NCBI RefSeq assembly: GCF_017591435.1
Contig: NC_059287.1
Span: 14,175,134-14,239,133 of the forward strand
Origin: Portunus trituberculatus
Taxonomy: Eukaryota; Arthropoda; Malacostraca; Decapoda; Portunidae
DNA length: 64,000 bases
Direction: 5' to 3'
Part shown: positions 1 to 12,274 of the stretch, in pieces
How the letters are laid out: each line of letters opens with the position of its first letter
Numbering within the stretch: position 1 is the first letter of the stretch
Program-made: the position numbers and the translations under genes
The notes under the pieces: model-generated
Told to the model about the DNA's origin: nothing
Database searches by the model: none
The model's input: the letters and a program-made list of their open reading frames with translations, nothing else

Positions 1-246
1 ACAACTTCAAGCCAGTTTCCGTGTGTGAGTCACAGTAACACGTGGTTGGCTGGTGCGCCGCTACCACAGGAACAATGCAAAGGCAGAACAATAGTGGGTT
101 TGCATCTTATCTTTCTCCATCATCTATTCTTCCTCAATACTATAACGCTCCTTTCTTTACGGCTAATGTGATGCGTTACCCAAGAAAGAGCCCGTTTTCT
201 TTGTTTGTAGATGCTAAGATGCCAGAGGAAAAATAATCACAACTTT

Positions 247-248
<2 letters not shown>

Positions 249-322
<74 letters not shown>
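249..322. repeat. (CT)n microsatellite
   Basis: About 37 uninterrupted CT units. The short ORFs across it are low-complexity SLSL artefacts. Confidence 0.97.
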
Positions 323-324
<2 letters not shown>

Positions 325-383
325 GTGCATTTGTTAATTATAAACGTAAATATATGCATAGAGACAGACGTACAGGTAAAGTG

Positions 384-480
384 CTGGTGGTGGTGGTGGT
401 GGTGGTGTCAATGTTCTACTTCAGTGAAAGTTTGCACCATAACAATAACACCTCGGAGAGTGAAAGTGACTCAACCATCT

Positions 481-513
<33 letters not shown>
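384..513. repeat. (GGT)n and (GT)n microsatellites
   Basis: A GGT tract at about 384-408 and a GT tract at 483-513, separated by about 75 bases of unique sequence. Confidence 0.9.
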
Positions 514-515
<2 letters not shown>

Positions 516-717
516 AGCGTCATTCGTCTTTTCACTCTACTCATTGACCTCATCTCTGCCTATCCTGACCTCGCCCTGGCCACCACGTAACCCCTAACAC
601 TGCACGAGTCATTGCTCTTTACCGTCTGACCTTTCACCTTCCCAGTGACCACCTCGCCCTGCCCCGCCGTGCCTTACATACCTCGCCCTGCCCAGCCTCG
701 TGGGTGTCACTGCTAGC

Positions 718-1145
718 AAGAGAAAGAGAAGTAGGACTAATAGATTGAAAGATAAGACAATGATTTGCTGGAGTGACTTTAGATAGACAAAAAAGACAAA
801 GAAGTGAAATTTGTAGAAGACTTTTTTGCAGTGGAGGGAAGAGGAGAAGAAAAGAGACAAAAGAAAGAGAAGTAGGACTGATAGATTGAGAAATGAGACA
901 GACTTGCCAGAATGACTTGAAATAAACAGGAAAGACAAAGGAGTGAAGTTTGGAGGAGACTTTTTGTAGTAGAAGGAAGAGAAAAAAGGAGACAAGAGAA
1001 AGAGGAGGAGGAGAAGGAGGAGGAGGATTAAATAGACGCAGAGAAAAGAGAAAGATTTGCTGGAGTGACCTGAAATAGAAAGTAAAGAGGAGTGAAATTT
1101 GTAGACTTTTTGCAGTAGAAGAGAAGAAGAAAGGAGACAAGAAAA
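718..1145. repeat. Purine-rich minisatellite, three copies of about 140 bp
   Basis: Three degenerate tandem units begin near 718, 855 and 990. Each contains a run like agaaagagaagtaggact, a gctggagtgac or gccagaatgac segment, and gtgaaatttgtagaagact followed by ttgcagt. Minus-strand ORFs here are low complexity and repeat the same unit, so I do not treat them as genes. Confidence 0.85.
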
Positions 1146-2091
1146 GGAATAGTAGTAGTAGTAGTTTAACGCTCTAACAAGGCAAAGTAGTAAAGCATAG
1201 TTAGTTGTTTATAGTAATTATCGTGTGGTCATCTTATTATTGCCACCTTTTTATAGTATTTGCGGTTTTAGTACACAGAGATGACAGAAAGATTTGGTGA
1301 AGTGACTAGTTATACTCACGCACGAAGGCGATTTATTTAGTACTCGTAGATGAAGGAAACAAGAGGAGGAAGGGGAGGACTACCTATAACCAACACTACT
1401 TATGAACCGAAGAGCAGGTATCGTTCAGTTATCCTTTCACTTCCCGTCTCTTCTCCATACTCGCCGCCCACACGCCCTTCTCTCCCTCGCGCACGCCCAA
1501 CAAGGGGTGAAACCGAGCCGTGAAAGTGCCGCCCCGGGTCATGGTGGTGCCAGGTGGAGGAGGCGCGGAAGGGGAGGGAAGGGGACAGGAAATTATGATG
1601 ACACGTTAGGAAAGACAATTTGATACGTTTGCCTTTTGAGTGTCGATGTTTTTCTGTGTTGACTTTGTTGTTTATTATTCGTGTTGTGTTTTGTCCATTC
1701 TCTTTCCATTTTTTTATTTTATTTCCTCTTTTTCTTTTCTTTCTTCTCTTTTTTCTAATTTATTTTTGTTCTTCCCTCATTTCTCTTGTCTTTTTTTATT
1801 TTACTTTCTATTTTTCCTCTTATCTTATCTTATCTTTTTTATTCGTTTTTTTTTTTTTTTTTTTTTTTGTTGTCATGCATATCCTGTTCCTTTCCCTCCT
1901 GGTCCTCCTCCTCCTCCTCCTCCTCCTTCTTCTTACATCACCACCGCCTTTGCCTTGCTAGGTGAAAGTCGCATGACCAATTAACCTGCTGCCGCCTGCC
2001 TGCCTCCTTCACTCACTCCGTCACTTACTACTGACGCGTAGCTCCTCCTGTAGTAGTAGGAAGAGGCTTTATTGTTGTTGTTGTTGGTATT

Positions 2092-2170
2092 GTGGTGGTG
2101 GTGGTGGTGGTGGTGGTGGTGGTTTTCGTAAATCGTATTAGTCTCAGTCTTTACTTTCACTGGAGGGCAG

Positions 2171-2228
<58 letters not shown>
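2092..2228. repeat. (GGT)n and (GT)n microsatellites
   Basis: GGT repeats at about 2092-2123 are followed by GT repeats at 2174-2228. Confidence 0.93.
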
Positions 2229-2230
<2 letters not shown>

Positions 2231-2554
2231 CGTGCATCATGTAGAGCCTGGCCAGTGAAAGGTTCCCGGTGCCTCGTCTCCTCCTGCACCGCGCCGCCCA
2301 CAACACGCCTGCATGATTCTCACTGGATGACGCACACACCAACACACCCACACGCCCACGCCGCCTGCTCTAAATCCTACCCCGCGCGGCCCCACCCCTG
2401 CGTCACCGCTGGGCCGACACGGGACAGACAATACTTAGCGTCTCTTTGGCCACGCTGTATAACAAAGAGTCCTTCTAGTATTGTTATTCCAAGCTTACGT
2501 GAGGCAAAGCACTGATTTCCTCGTTTGTTTTAATTTGTTTTATTTATTTATTTA

Positions 2555-2585
<31 letters not shown>

Positions 2586-2801
2586 ACTATGGGTGTTTAA
2601 TGTCCATGATGTGTTTGTAGGACGTGGAGGCAGAGAAGGACTCCTCTCTGGACACCCTCGCCGTGGTTGCTTGTGTATTTTTCATTGCATTAGATTGGAC
2701 AGTGTATCTTGTCACACACAGCCTCCTGAGAGCCAATAGGTCTGCTGCGGTGTGTTGTTACTGTGTGTTACATGACGTGTGTTCTGTGTTCCCGCAGCAC
2801 C

Positions 2802-3318
2802 ATGAGGCGCCTCCTGCTGGTGGCGATGGTGGTGGCGGCGGCGGTGGGCGCTGCGCAGAAGAGAAATAACTGGTCCTGGGGAGCTGACGGCGAGGACCCC
2901 AAGCCCGCTGACACCAACTCCGATGAGTCCAAGAAAAGGTCCATCACCGGCTTCGGTGTAGTGGATCCTCCTGTCTTCCCCGGCGGCCCAGCACCTGGCC
3001 CAGGCTTTGCTCACGCCCCCGGCCCTGCCCTCACCCACGCCCCAGGCCCTGCCTTCACCCATATTCCTGGTCCTGCCCTCACTCACGCTCCTGGTCCTGC
3101 CCACCCCCTTGGCCATCCTGGTGGCCCTCATGTAGTCCACGTGGACGGTCCTACCCCTACTCACGGCCCCGTGGAGCCTTTGGTGACAGGCCACCAGCTG
3201 CGCGGCGAGGACCGCAGCGTGGTGGCGGGGCCCGGGGACGGCAAGTCTGAGGCGAGGTTCCTGGGCATCAAAGACAAGCTGTGTGAATTTGGCCTTGCTT
3301 ATGATGTGAGTAGCTATG

Positions 3319-3355
<37 letters not shown>

Positions 3356-3371
3356 TGTGGGTGTGGGTGTG

Positions 3372-3437
<66 letters not shown>

Positions 3438-4458
3438 CTTTGTTTTACTGCAATAGCTTCGTTTTGTCGCTCCTCTTCCGTCAGTTAAAGCCATAAGGCC
3501 GTTTCTCTCAGTCGCTAATGACGTGCCACCCTCCCCTCCTGCCCGCAGTGCCACAAAGGGAAGGGCTACAAGGGGTACGGCTACAGCCACCACGACATCT
3601 CCTACGTGCAGCCCGTGCAGGTGGTGGCCGTCGGGGGCCCCATCGCCGCCGTGCCCGTGGCTCACAAAGGCTACGCCCACAAGGGGAAAGGCTATGGCGT
3701 GCCCGTTAGCTACCCCGCCGCCCCTCCTGTCTACCACGCCCCTGCCCAGCCTTCCTACGGCCCACCCCCGCCCCCAGCCTACCATGCACCGAGCTACGAC
3801 CACCACCACCACGAGGCCGGCGTGGTGAATCACGTACACACGCACAAACACCTCTACAACTCCGGCCACGGGTACGGCGGAAGCTACGGCAAGGACAACT
3901 CCTTCGACAGCTCCTACTCCATCGATAAACATGACGGCGGACCCAACCCCTTCATCCCAGGCTCGCCCTTCAGCCCCGCCAGCAACACCTTTCCCTCCTC
4001 GCCCTTCCTCAACGACTGCGAGTGCGTGGCTGCTCAATTCTGCGCCTTCGGGGACGTCATTCCAAGAAGCAACGACCTCCTGCAGCACATCACTGCGCGC
4101 AACAAGCGAACTGACACGCTCTCCATTGACGGCGAGGAGGACGAGGCGGTGGCGGCGTCCGAGGGCAGCGAGGTGGCGGTGAAGAGCGAGACGGCAGAGG
4201 CAAGGAAGTCCAGGCGCAGGAGGGACACTGTGATCTTCGAGGACAACAAGAGGCCTGAGCGAGACACGATGGTGTTCAGGGAGACGTTTGGTGGCCCAGG
4301 CATCAGAGGACTGCCCCACTCCAGCAGCCGCCAAGGGGTGAGTCTGGTGCCGCTCCATATGTCTTTTACGCCGCTGTCACTACTCCCGGCTGGTCTCAGG
4401 CTGCAGGGCGGGACACACACACACACACACACACACACCACCCACCCACCCACCCACC

Positions 4459-4531
<73 letters not shown>

Positions 4532-6028
4532 TAATTTTGCTGCCCAATGATGGCACACATTTCAAAAGAGCTCAACTTTTCACTCGCTCCTCTTTCCAAT
4601 CTTAACAAAAATAACTCTCAATTCCTGAACTGACATTTCCGCCATTAATTGAGCCGTTGTCCCTCAAGCCTGTACTGACAAGGTCTTTCCTCCACTAGTT
4701 CCAAGGCGGCTCTTCACCGTTGCAGCTCGGGGCGCATGGAGGGCCGTGTGGGTTTGGTCGGGTGTGCTGCCGCAACCCAGTCTTCCGTCAGCAGCGCGCC
4801 ATCAACACCTGCGGCAGAAGGTCAAACACGCTGGGTAACCTGGGCCGCGTCAAGACCAACCGCTTCGAGCAAGGCGACACAGAGTTCGGCGAGTACCCTT
4901 GGCACGGCGCGATCTTGAGGCGCGACGCTGGAGATAACGTGTATGTGTGTGGCGGTGCGCTCATTGACTCCCGCCACCTGTTGACCGCCGCCCACTGCAT
5001 CACCGGGTGAGTGTGTGGGCCCAGGCGGGGGAAGGTTGGGTGTAGCGCCTCCTGCCTTGTGGTGAAGGGGTGATGGGATGGTGTTACAGCTTACCACAGT
5101 GAAACTTAACCCCTTCAGTACCAGGACGCGTTTCCATACTAATTCTAGTTATTATGATTTTATACAGCTTCAGAAATTTATGTGTGGATTAGAATAGTGA
5201 ATACTGTGGCCATTAATCTTCTGGCCTCCATACACCCTTCCTAATGTCAATACAATGGTTTAATGGTACACAAATTGAAGTTAAAAATGTGCTCCAATAC
5301 TGAAGGGGTTAGAATAATCGTCGGATTATGAAGTTACTTGCAACTCGTGAGTGACTTACCTCCTCTTCCTCTCCTCCCAGACTGTCGCCGAGTGAGCTGA
5401 AGGTGCGCCTGGGTGAGTGGGACGTCAGCGGCAAGACAGAGTTCTACAAGCACTTCGACACCAACGTGGCTGGCATCTACTCTCACCCTGACTTCTACGC
5501 CGGCAACCTACAGAACGACGTGGCCGTGATCAGGCTGCAGAGCGCCGTGGATATGGTGTCCAAGTAAGCCCCGGCCAGTGTGTCTCTTGTGCTCCATGAT
5601 GACACTGACCCTTGCTTTGCTGACCCACCCCCACCATACCTCACTCCATCCAGTACAAACATACACACTCGCACACGTTTGTTGCTGACAGAGTGACAAG
5701 CTTCCCTGCGTAGTAAAGTGAGAAGGTACCCACTGAACATACTACGTCCTGACGCCCACCTTTTCTCCGCAGCCCACACATCTCCCCGGTCTGCCTCCCG
5801 GAACGCCACACCTCCTACAATAGCCAGCGGTGCTTCGTCTCCGGCTGGGGTAAAGATGCCTTCGGGAATCACGGCAACTTCCAGCACCTCCTGAAGGAAG
5901 TGGACCTGCCCGTCATGGACCGCAGGACCTGCCAGTCCACCTTCCAGCGAACCAAACTCGGTAGCCAGTTCTCTCTTCACAGCGGCATGATCTGCGCCGG
6001 CGGGGAGGAGGGCAAGGACGCCTGTGAG

Positions 6029-6087
<59 letters not shown>

Positions 6088-6402
6088 GTGGAAGGAAAAA
6101 TAAATGTTAGATCCATAAGTTGACTTCCTCATTCACAGACAGGCATCTTAACCCACACCACTTCACTCACCCTCACAAGCCATACAGACCCAACTCATGT
6201 TACTATTCCACCCTCATCACTAACGCCTTCCTCCCCACAGGGTGACGGGGGCAGCCCACTGGTGTGTCAGGGGCCGGGCGGGTCTGTGGAGCTGGCGGGG
6301 CTGGTGTCGTGGGGCCTGGGTTGCGGCGAGCGAGGCATTCCTGGAGTGTACACCAACGTGCCTTACTACATCGACTGGATCCGCTCCATCACCAAGTCCT
6401 AG
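2802..6402 (+). CDS. Clip-domain serine protease homolog (masquerade-like), 6 coding exons, 733 aa
   Basis: Coding exons are 2802-3305, 3549-4337, 4699-5006, 5381-5563, 5773-6028 and 6241-6402, all with GT-AG introns and a continuous frame. Residues 1-18 form a signal peptide. Next come repeats of an HAPGPALT-like octamer and a Gly/His/Tyr/Pro-rich region. A clip-like domain follows (C325, C327, C333, then C448, C454, C455), then a chymotrypsin-fold domain. His530 (TAAHC) and Asp580 (NDVAVI) are present, but the GDSGGP motif reads GDGGSP (681-686), so the catalytic Ser is Gly683 and the protein should be inactive. Arthropod homologs of this kind act as secreted cofactors in prophenoloxidase activation, pattern recognition or clotting; that role is inferred from the family. 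The ATG was chosen because it opens a signal peptide just after an acceptor. Several introns contain GT, CA or GA microsatellites. Confidence 0.93.
3321..3434. repeat. (GT)n then (GA)n microsatellite in SPH intron 1
   Basis: The GT tract starts about 15 bases after the exon 1 donor and passes directly into a GA tract that fills roughly half of the 243-bp intron. Confidence 0.95.
4412..4529. repeat. (CA)n/(CCCA)n compound microsatellite in SPH intron 2
   Basis: CA units, then about seven CCCA units, then a longer CA run. Confidence 0.95.
5106..5312 (+). mobile_element. TTAA-flanked MITE, family 1 (in SPH intron 3)
   Basis: The left end is TTAACCCCTTCAGTACC and the right end is its inverted match, GAAGGGGTTAG. 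Internal hallmarks are gcttcagaaa and ggccattaatcttctg. The right TTAA has drifted to TTAG. The family assignment rests on the nested copy at 24064-24475. Confidence 0.9.
6029..6083. repeat. (GT)n microsatellite at the SPH exon 5 donor
   Basis: The donor reads GAG|GTATGTGTGT and runs straight into about 25 GT units, so the 5' splice site is part of the microsatellite. Confidence 0.95.
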
Positions 6403-6491
6403 ACAGCTTCAGTCACGCCGCCATGAGAGAGGAGCTGGGTTAGTGGTGGTTAGCGTCACTTCCATCATGTTAGCTCTCTCTCTTCGGACAC

Positions 6492-6628
6492 CCAGTAGTA
6501 GTAATAGTAGTAGTAGTAGTAGTACTAGTAGTAGTAGTAGTAATAGTAGTAGTTGTTGTAGATAGGAGTTGATAAGGTATTTGTTGAATCAGGTGAGATA
6601 TAGTTATTTTCATACATGCATTGGACTG

Positions 6629-6699
<71 letters not shown>
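6492..6699. repeat. (AGT)n and (GT)n microsatellites in the SPH 3' UTR
   Basis: AGT units at about 6492-6551 and GT units at 6630-6699. Both lie between the stop at 6400-6402 and the poly(A) signal near 7396, so they are probably transcribed. Confidence 0.9.
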
Positions 6700-6701
<2 letters not shown>

Positions 6702-7395
6702 ATGACGCAAGCAAGTGAGCACACGGTCAGTCTTTTAGCCTTATTTATTCTGTATACCACATGTTTCGTTCAGTTTTCACACTTAATCTTGTATAGAAGT
6801 GAACCTTTCTAAAAACTGCTCCTGTATTCCACGTGACGCTCGCAAAGTCTGTACATTTCCCGCTAGTTTACTTGAAGCACGTGTTACAAACCTTACCACA
6901 CACACCATTACTGTCGTTGTCTGTTGATTGGGTGTCAGTGTAGTCTAGTGAACCAAAGCCTTACAAATTAGACATGCATGATATGATTTTTTTATACCAA
7001 TCTGTTATATTTTTTGTTGTATTTAATTTGTCAGTCATCTTTCTCTACTGGTTAGGGAGGATTGACTGCAGTTCCTCACTATTAATCCTGAGCGCAGCAT
7101 GGTCTGTGTATACCGAGCCTGGTTTGTTCCCTTCACCTTTAACTTATTGTGTAAATTACTCGCAAACTCATCTCATCTGTTCCTCTGTGCTATTAAGTAA
7201 AGGAACATAACACGTCTTGTAATACGCCGTTCAAAATCGTGTCGTGTCGCATCACTTTTTAATTTCGTTGTGTCTCGTTCGCATCAAGCAGAGTTAGAAA
7301 AGGATTACTAACACCTATTTTTTTTTTTTCTTTTTTGTTCAACACGTCCTTCCTGTGACCAAACTTCGTGCGAGGATGTAAGTTATGGTGTTGTA

Positions 7396-7401
7396 AATAA
7401 A
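7396..7401 (+). terminator. Candidate poly(A) signal of the SPH gene
   Basis: AATAAA is the first canonical hexamer after the stop codon. It implies a 3' UTR of about 1 kb. Confidence 0.5.
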
Positions 7402-7407
7402 GTTAAC

Positions 7408-7843
7408 AAGATGTGGATATTATGAAGTGTGTCCCCTACTGTCCCTACCACCCTGCACACCCACGCGTTATTTTATGTAGCCAGTCAGTTACTCAGCACA
7501 TTTTTCCTCCCTTTTCTCCAGTCAGTGATGATTTTTAAGATGTGGATGTTATGAAGTGTGTCTCCTACGGTCCCTTACCACCCTGTACAGCCTTCCTTCC
7601 CTATGGCGCACTCCAATCACGCGTTATTACAAGGTGCCAGTCAGTTGTTCAGCACACTCTCCCTTCCTTCTCTCCGGTCAGTTATGGTTTATAAGATGTG
7701 GATGTTATAAAGTGTGTCCCCTACTGTACCAACCACCCTGCGCAGCCTTCCCTATGGCGCACTCCAGCCACACGTTATAGCAAGGAGCTGATCAGTTGTT
7801 CAGCACACTCTCCCTCCCTTCTTTCCGGTCAGTAATGGTTTAT
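7408..7843. repeat. Minisatellite, three copies of about 130-155 bp
   Basis: Copies start near 7408, 7538 and 7693, each with agatgtggatrttat, ccaccctg, cgcactcc or cacgcgttat, cagtcagtt and ctccggtcagt. The array begins directly after the SPH poly(A) signal. Confidence 0.85.
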
Positions 7844-7966
7844 AGTTGTATTGTTGACCTGCATCAGGTTCATTTCACTAAGTCTGAGAAGTGATAGAGT
7901 GAACCACTATGCAATATCACCCAGAGCACAAACATAAGAACACAAGGAAAGAGGGAAGCTGCAAGA

Positions 7967-7970
<4 letters not shown>

Positions 7971-8016
<46 letters not shown>
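7971..8016. repeat. (CA)n microsatellite abutting a SINE
   Basis: An uninterrupted CA run ends exactly where the tRNA-like head of the SINE begins. Confidence 0.95.
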
Positions 8017-8018
<2 letters not shown>

Positions 8019-8308
8019 CCCGGTAGCTCAGTGGTTAGAGCGCTGGCTTCACAAGCCAGAGGACCGGGGTTCGATTCCCCGACCGGGTGGAGATATTTGG
8101 GTGTGTCTCCTTTGACACACCTGTTCACCTAGCAGTGAGTAGGTACGGGATGTAAATCGAGGAGTTGTGACCTTGTCCCGGTGTGTGGTGTGTGCCTGGT
8201 CTCAGGCCTATCCGAAGATCGGAAATAATGAACTCTGAGTTCGTTCCGTAGGGTAACGTCTGGCTGTCTCGTCAGAGACTGCAGCAGATCAAACAGTGAA
8301 AAAATTAC
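8017..8308 (+). mobile_element. tRNA-derived SINE (tRNA-Val-like head)
   Basis: The head at 8017-8090 has a perfect Pol III A box (tagctcagtgg, 8024-8034) and B box (ggttcgattcc, 8068-8078). An anticodon arm with loop ttcacaa gives CAC, that is Val. The acceptor stem lacks one 5' base, so I do not call a functional tRNA. A tRNA-unrelated body of about 210 bp follows, with cacctgttcacctagcagtg and gcctggtctcaggcc, ending at an A-rich and CA-rich tail near 8308. Confidence 0.8.
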
Positions 8309-8523
8309 ACACACACACCAACAACAACAATTATTAGGTGGCCAGGTGTGTACTTCCCCCACGCTGAAGAAGCTGAAGACGAGAGTTACCGACACAGATA
8401 GTCATAGTAAATGAGAGGTAACTACTTATTGCGCTTAAGAAGTTGTTGTTGATTAATTTATTGCACTCGTGGCGTCATACAATGCCAATTATAGGAGCCA
8501 AACATCAAAATTACAGCAAAAAG

Positions 8524-8525
<2 letters not shown>

Positions 8526-8593
<68 letters not shown>

Positions 8594-8602
8594 CACACAC
8601 AA

Positions 8603-8653
<51 letters not shown>
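8526..8653. repeat. Compound (CA)n microsatellite
   Basis: Two long CA runs are interrupted near 8592-8606. Confidence 0.95.
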
Positions 8654-8655
<2 letters not shown>

Positions 8656-8758
8656 GTGTATCAACAAACAAATAATTTGTAGTGAGCAAAAGGTGACAAG
8701 GTGGTGTGATCAGCAGCTACCAAAGAGCGGATGACGTGCCAGAATGCGGTCCAAGTTG

Positions 8759-9190
8759 TCATTTTACAACAATATTGTTAATTGGCTTACCATTCTGGCG
8801 AAAACGACGGGCGTTGTAAACTCCTGGCAGCTCCTTACTTAAATCAGGCTCCACTCCCACCGGGTAACGAGTCACCAGGAAGGAGGAGAACTTACGAGGC
8901 CTAGAGGGAGAATCTTGGGTGACAAGTTTAAGTGAAAGAAACTCACCAGCCTCCGCACTTTTGACGATATCCTGGCGCTTGCGAGAGACATACACAAACC
9001 TAGATGTTGCAGCTGACATCTTGATTTCAGCAAGCTCCCGATCAAGGCTGAACGCTCTTGTTATTTCTGTCAGCCATCGTAATTTGGTGTTCTAACTTCA
9101 CATAATCTTCTAGGGGAGCGAAAGCTGGGATGGAGGGCCGAACATGCTGAGGTCGCTGGTTGCCTGAAGGTGCCTCCAGCTGTAAGCCGC
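8759..9190 (-). pseudogene. Decayed retrotransposon gag/ORF1-like fragment
   Basis: The minus strand encodes an 86-residue frame (MSAATSRFVYVSRKRQD near its start, TRYPVGVEPDLSKELPGVY later, ending INNIVVK). It extends upstream without a stop through LTEITRAFSLDRELAEIK to about 9100. A shift of one or two bases then joins it to APLEDYVKLEH further upstream. The pattern resembles the gag-like first ORF of crustacean non-LTR retrotransposons, judged from memory of the family style. No RT is attached, and the frameshift and short length indicate a dead fragment. Confidence 0.5.
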
Positions 9191-9369
9191 GTCCACTGAT
9201 TCTTGTTTACATAGCATCAACCTGAGGGAGCGTGCATTTCTCTGCAACACAAGACGTCTTGCTGGCAGGACAGAGAGACTCCTCGCAGGTGCTCGCGTCG
9301 TTCATGGTGCGCTTGGTGGCGAGGGAAGCCTGAGAGCGAAGGGCGGCGCGAGGTGGACCAGGAAGGCCA

Positions 9370-9370
<1 letters not shown>

Positions 9371-9421
<51 letters not shown>
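9371..9421. repeat. (CA)n microsatellite at the left edge of the triplication
   Basis: Sequence to the left does not match the junction between copies 1 and 2, so homology among the copies starts inside or at the end of this CA run. Confidence 0.9.
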
Positions 9422-9428
<7 letters not shown>

Positions 9429-10844
9429 CAGGTGAGAAACAGCAGGAAATGTCCGGGAAACAATGAGAATTGATGTAAATATTATTGAGTGGACACGGGG
9501 GGGGACGGGGGTTGGAGGGGCAAGGTCTTGCTCCGGGTCATGGTGGGCGCTGGGCGGTCTGAACGGGGATATACAAAACCATCGCCTTATTTAACACAAC
9601 AATGGGATGTTTATCTATTTATGTGGTTGATTCTGGCTTTGCTTCACTCTCTGGGTCTGGAAACATAGGGAAGTGCAGGCAAAACATTGGTGGACTGACC
9701 TGTGGGGGGAAGCCACGGCTGAGGTGCCTTTGTGCCCAATATTTACGTACGCAATGCATTTTAAAAATCGCGAGAAGAAAAAGGGCGCCTACACTGGAAT
9801 GCACTACACTTTTAAACGCAACGAATACTTTAACTAAGAACTAAAATATAATAACGTAACCGAGTCGATTGTTTACAAAAGGATGGCCATCTAGCGGTCT
9901 TTTATCAAACTAACGGCTCACAAACACATCATTATGTCGAGAAGGAAAGCACAGCCACACTACGTCATGTTACATTTTCTGAATACGAAAATTTTTCGCA
10001 TTTCACACAATTAAAGAAAACACAGATTCCTTATCGTTTAAAGATTTTTGTTTTGTATTCTGGTACCGTTAAAAATCTTGAATTTGAAAATACGATTAGT
10101 TAGACTAAATTTTATTGAATATCATTACTTGGGTCATGTTTTTCATATTTTTTACGTGTTATATTAAGTACCAAAACAACCTTAGGCGTGCCAATTAAAA
10201 AACGTTGTATTCTATATAGTAACATTTATGTTATTTTTTTCGATAATCAAAAACACAGCTGGTCCCGATTCTATTGTTATTTGAAACTTGCTTTACTCTT
10301 CTAGTACCAAATCAAATGTCAAAACAATGCTAACTCCATTAATAAGAGAAAAATAGTCTTACCTTTACGCCGAGATGTCTTTTTTGCACGTTAGGTGAGT
10401 GACTCCGCCTCGTCCGCCCTCACTCTCACACTCCACTTCTCCCTTGCACTTCCTTCTCCTCCACCTTCTCCTATATCCAGAGTTCGGAAAACACCTAGAA
10501 GCACTTGCGAAACCCGAGAAAATACGTGTAAGAATCGTTTCCACAACACTGGGAGGCAGCGGGGCCCAGCGCGGCGGAGCTGGGCTGGTGCTGGACTGAG
10601 CAGGAGCGGGCTGGGAGTGGGGTGAAGATTGGGTCTGATTGGCAGAGAGTGTGTGGGACGAAGTAGGTGGTGAGCGGGACCGGAAGGGTTCTGATGGTGC
10701 CCAGGACACTGGGTTTGGTGGTGTGGTGTGGTGTTGTGTGTTATGTTATGGTGTGTGATGGTGGAAGTGGTGTGGTGTGGCAGTGGTGGTAGTGTTTTGG
10801 TGTACAATGGTGTGGTTTGGTGACTGCTACCAGCTGAACTGCTG

Positions 10845-10894
<50 letters not shown>

Positions 10895-11345
10895 ATAATA
10901 ATAACTAATAATAATAATAACAACAATAATCAACGGTTTATTAATAGAAATGGCAGCCGAGAGGCTGAAAATATACATTGAAGGGACATATGTAAAAAGC
11001 AAAATAGTTGAGTATGTGGAAAAATTCCAAACGTCACAACTCCAGCAGTTTGATTTAAAAAAAATGACGTCTGATAGCCTCGTAATTATGAATCTAGGAA
11101 AAGTTGAAATGAAATCTATAATGATTGTGTACTTACGGTTCAAATAAACACATGAACCTGAATGTATATGTAACAACGTTGATTACGAATTAATGAATTT
11201 GACAACAGTAGGAATGTTGCTTTTCTTGTAATGGTGGGTGGTGTGGGGATGAGCTCGGCGTGGTGGGGAATGCCCATTGTGGCGGTGGGGCGTCAGAGGT
11301 GAGGAGGTGACGGTATCTTGGGTTGTTCAGTAGTTTGGCTGCAAA

Positions 11346-11415
<70 letters not shown>

Positions 11416-12227
11416 CCTTCCGAGATCAAATGAGTACAACAATCAATGTAATATTTAAGAATAGGAAGAATATTATTGTGAAGTGTTTTTGCAGTCATTT
11501 TACATATACGAAAAATAGAATTTTAAAATTAATCTCTAAAAGAAAGAATTGGAAAAATAAAATAGACTCGGCATTAGTTTGTTTACAATTTACACAGTAG
11601 TGGAGGGAGCCATCCAGCTAGGCAGCAACAATCATTTCTTCGTTTTCTTTTCTTCTTGAAACACATCAGTATTTCAGTCTTAGCCACACCAGCCGTGATG
11701 GGAAGAAGTCTGGAGTCTTAGCCAAGTTTCTGAGGGGAATATTGTTACTCGTGTGATCGAATTACTGGGAGGAGGTGCTGGGGCGGTGCTGATCAGGACA
11801 GTGCTGGGAGATGGAGCTGCTGATTATAGTGTTGCTGGTCGAGGATGTGTATAATTGAGGTGATGACTTATGGCGTCTTTGGTGATATGTAAAGCTCATA
11901 CCTTCCTCCGGTAAACTCTGGAACTCCCTGCCATTTCTGTATTTCCAACTTCCTATTACTTGACCATTTAAGAGGAAGATTTCAATATATTTATTTGTGT
12001 CTTTTGGCTAACCCTTTCTGTTCTGTAAGGGGACTGGTGACTGAGTGGGCCTTTTTTTTATGTTTTGTATTGTTTTTGGCCAGTTTCCCTCTCTTACATA
12101 AAAAAGAAAAATATTTGTTTGGAAGGAAGTCAATTGTAGCTTGATACACATAACAGTGCGTTTCAGAATACCGTTCTTTAAAAATGACGCAGGTTTTCAA
12201 GTGTTTTTATGGTTCTAGTGATACATT

Positions 12228-12274
<47 letters not shown>

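Larger units (their letters stand above)
1..2797. other. Upstream flank, no recognised gene
   Basis: I see no supportable coding exon here. The stretch holds microsatellites, a GA-rich minisatellite, a T-rich tract around 1660-1868 and GC-richer segments at about 1400-1570 and 2240-2430. One or more noncoding 5' exons of the serine protease homolog may lie here, because the ATG at 2802 sits only four bases after an acceptor-like cccgcag. I cannot place such an exon with confidence. Confidence 0.5.

Noticed and set aside
2712..4358. 548-codon minus-strand ORF
   Set aside because: It is antisense to GC-rich exons 1 and 2 of the serine protease homolog, crosses their intron and its microsatellites, and shows no domain.
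8017..8090. Functional tRNA-Val (CAC) gene
   Set aside because: One acceptor-stem base is missing, and the sequence continues into a SINE body, so it is the head of a retroposon.
10950..11147. 65-codon ORF starting MAAERLKIYIEG in copy 1
   Set aside because: Copy 2 has a frameshift and early stop, copy 3 lacks the region, and no known family matches.
10391..11176. 261-codon minus-strand ORF in duplication copy 1
   Set aside because: It reads through CA and ATT microsatellites and is not preserved in copies 2 and 3.
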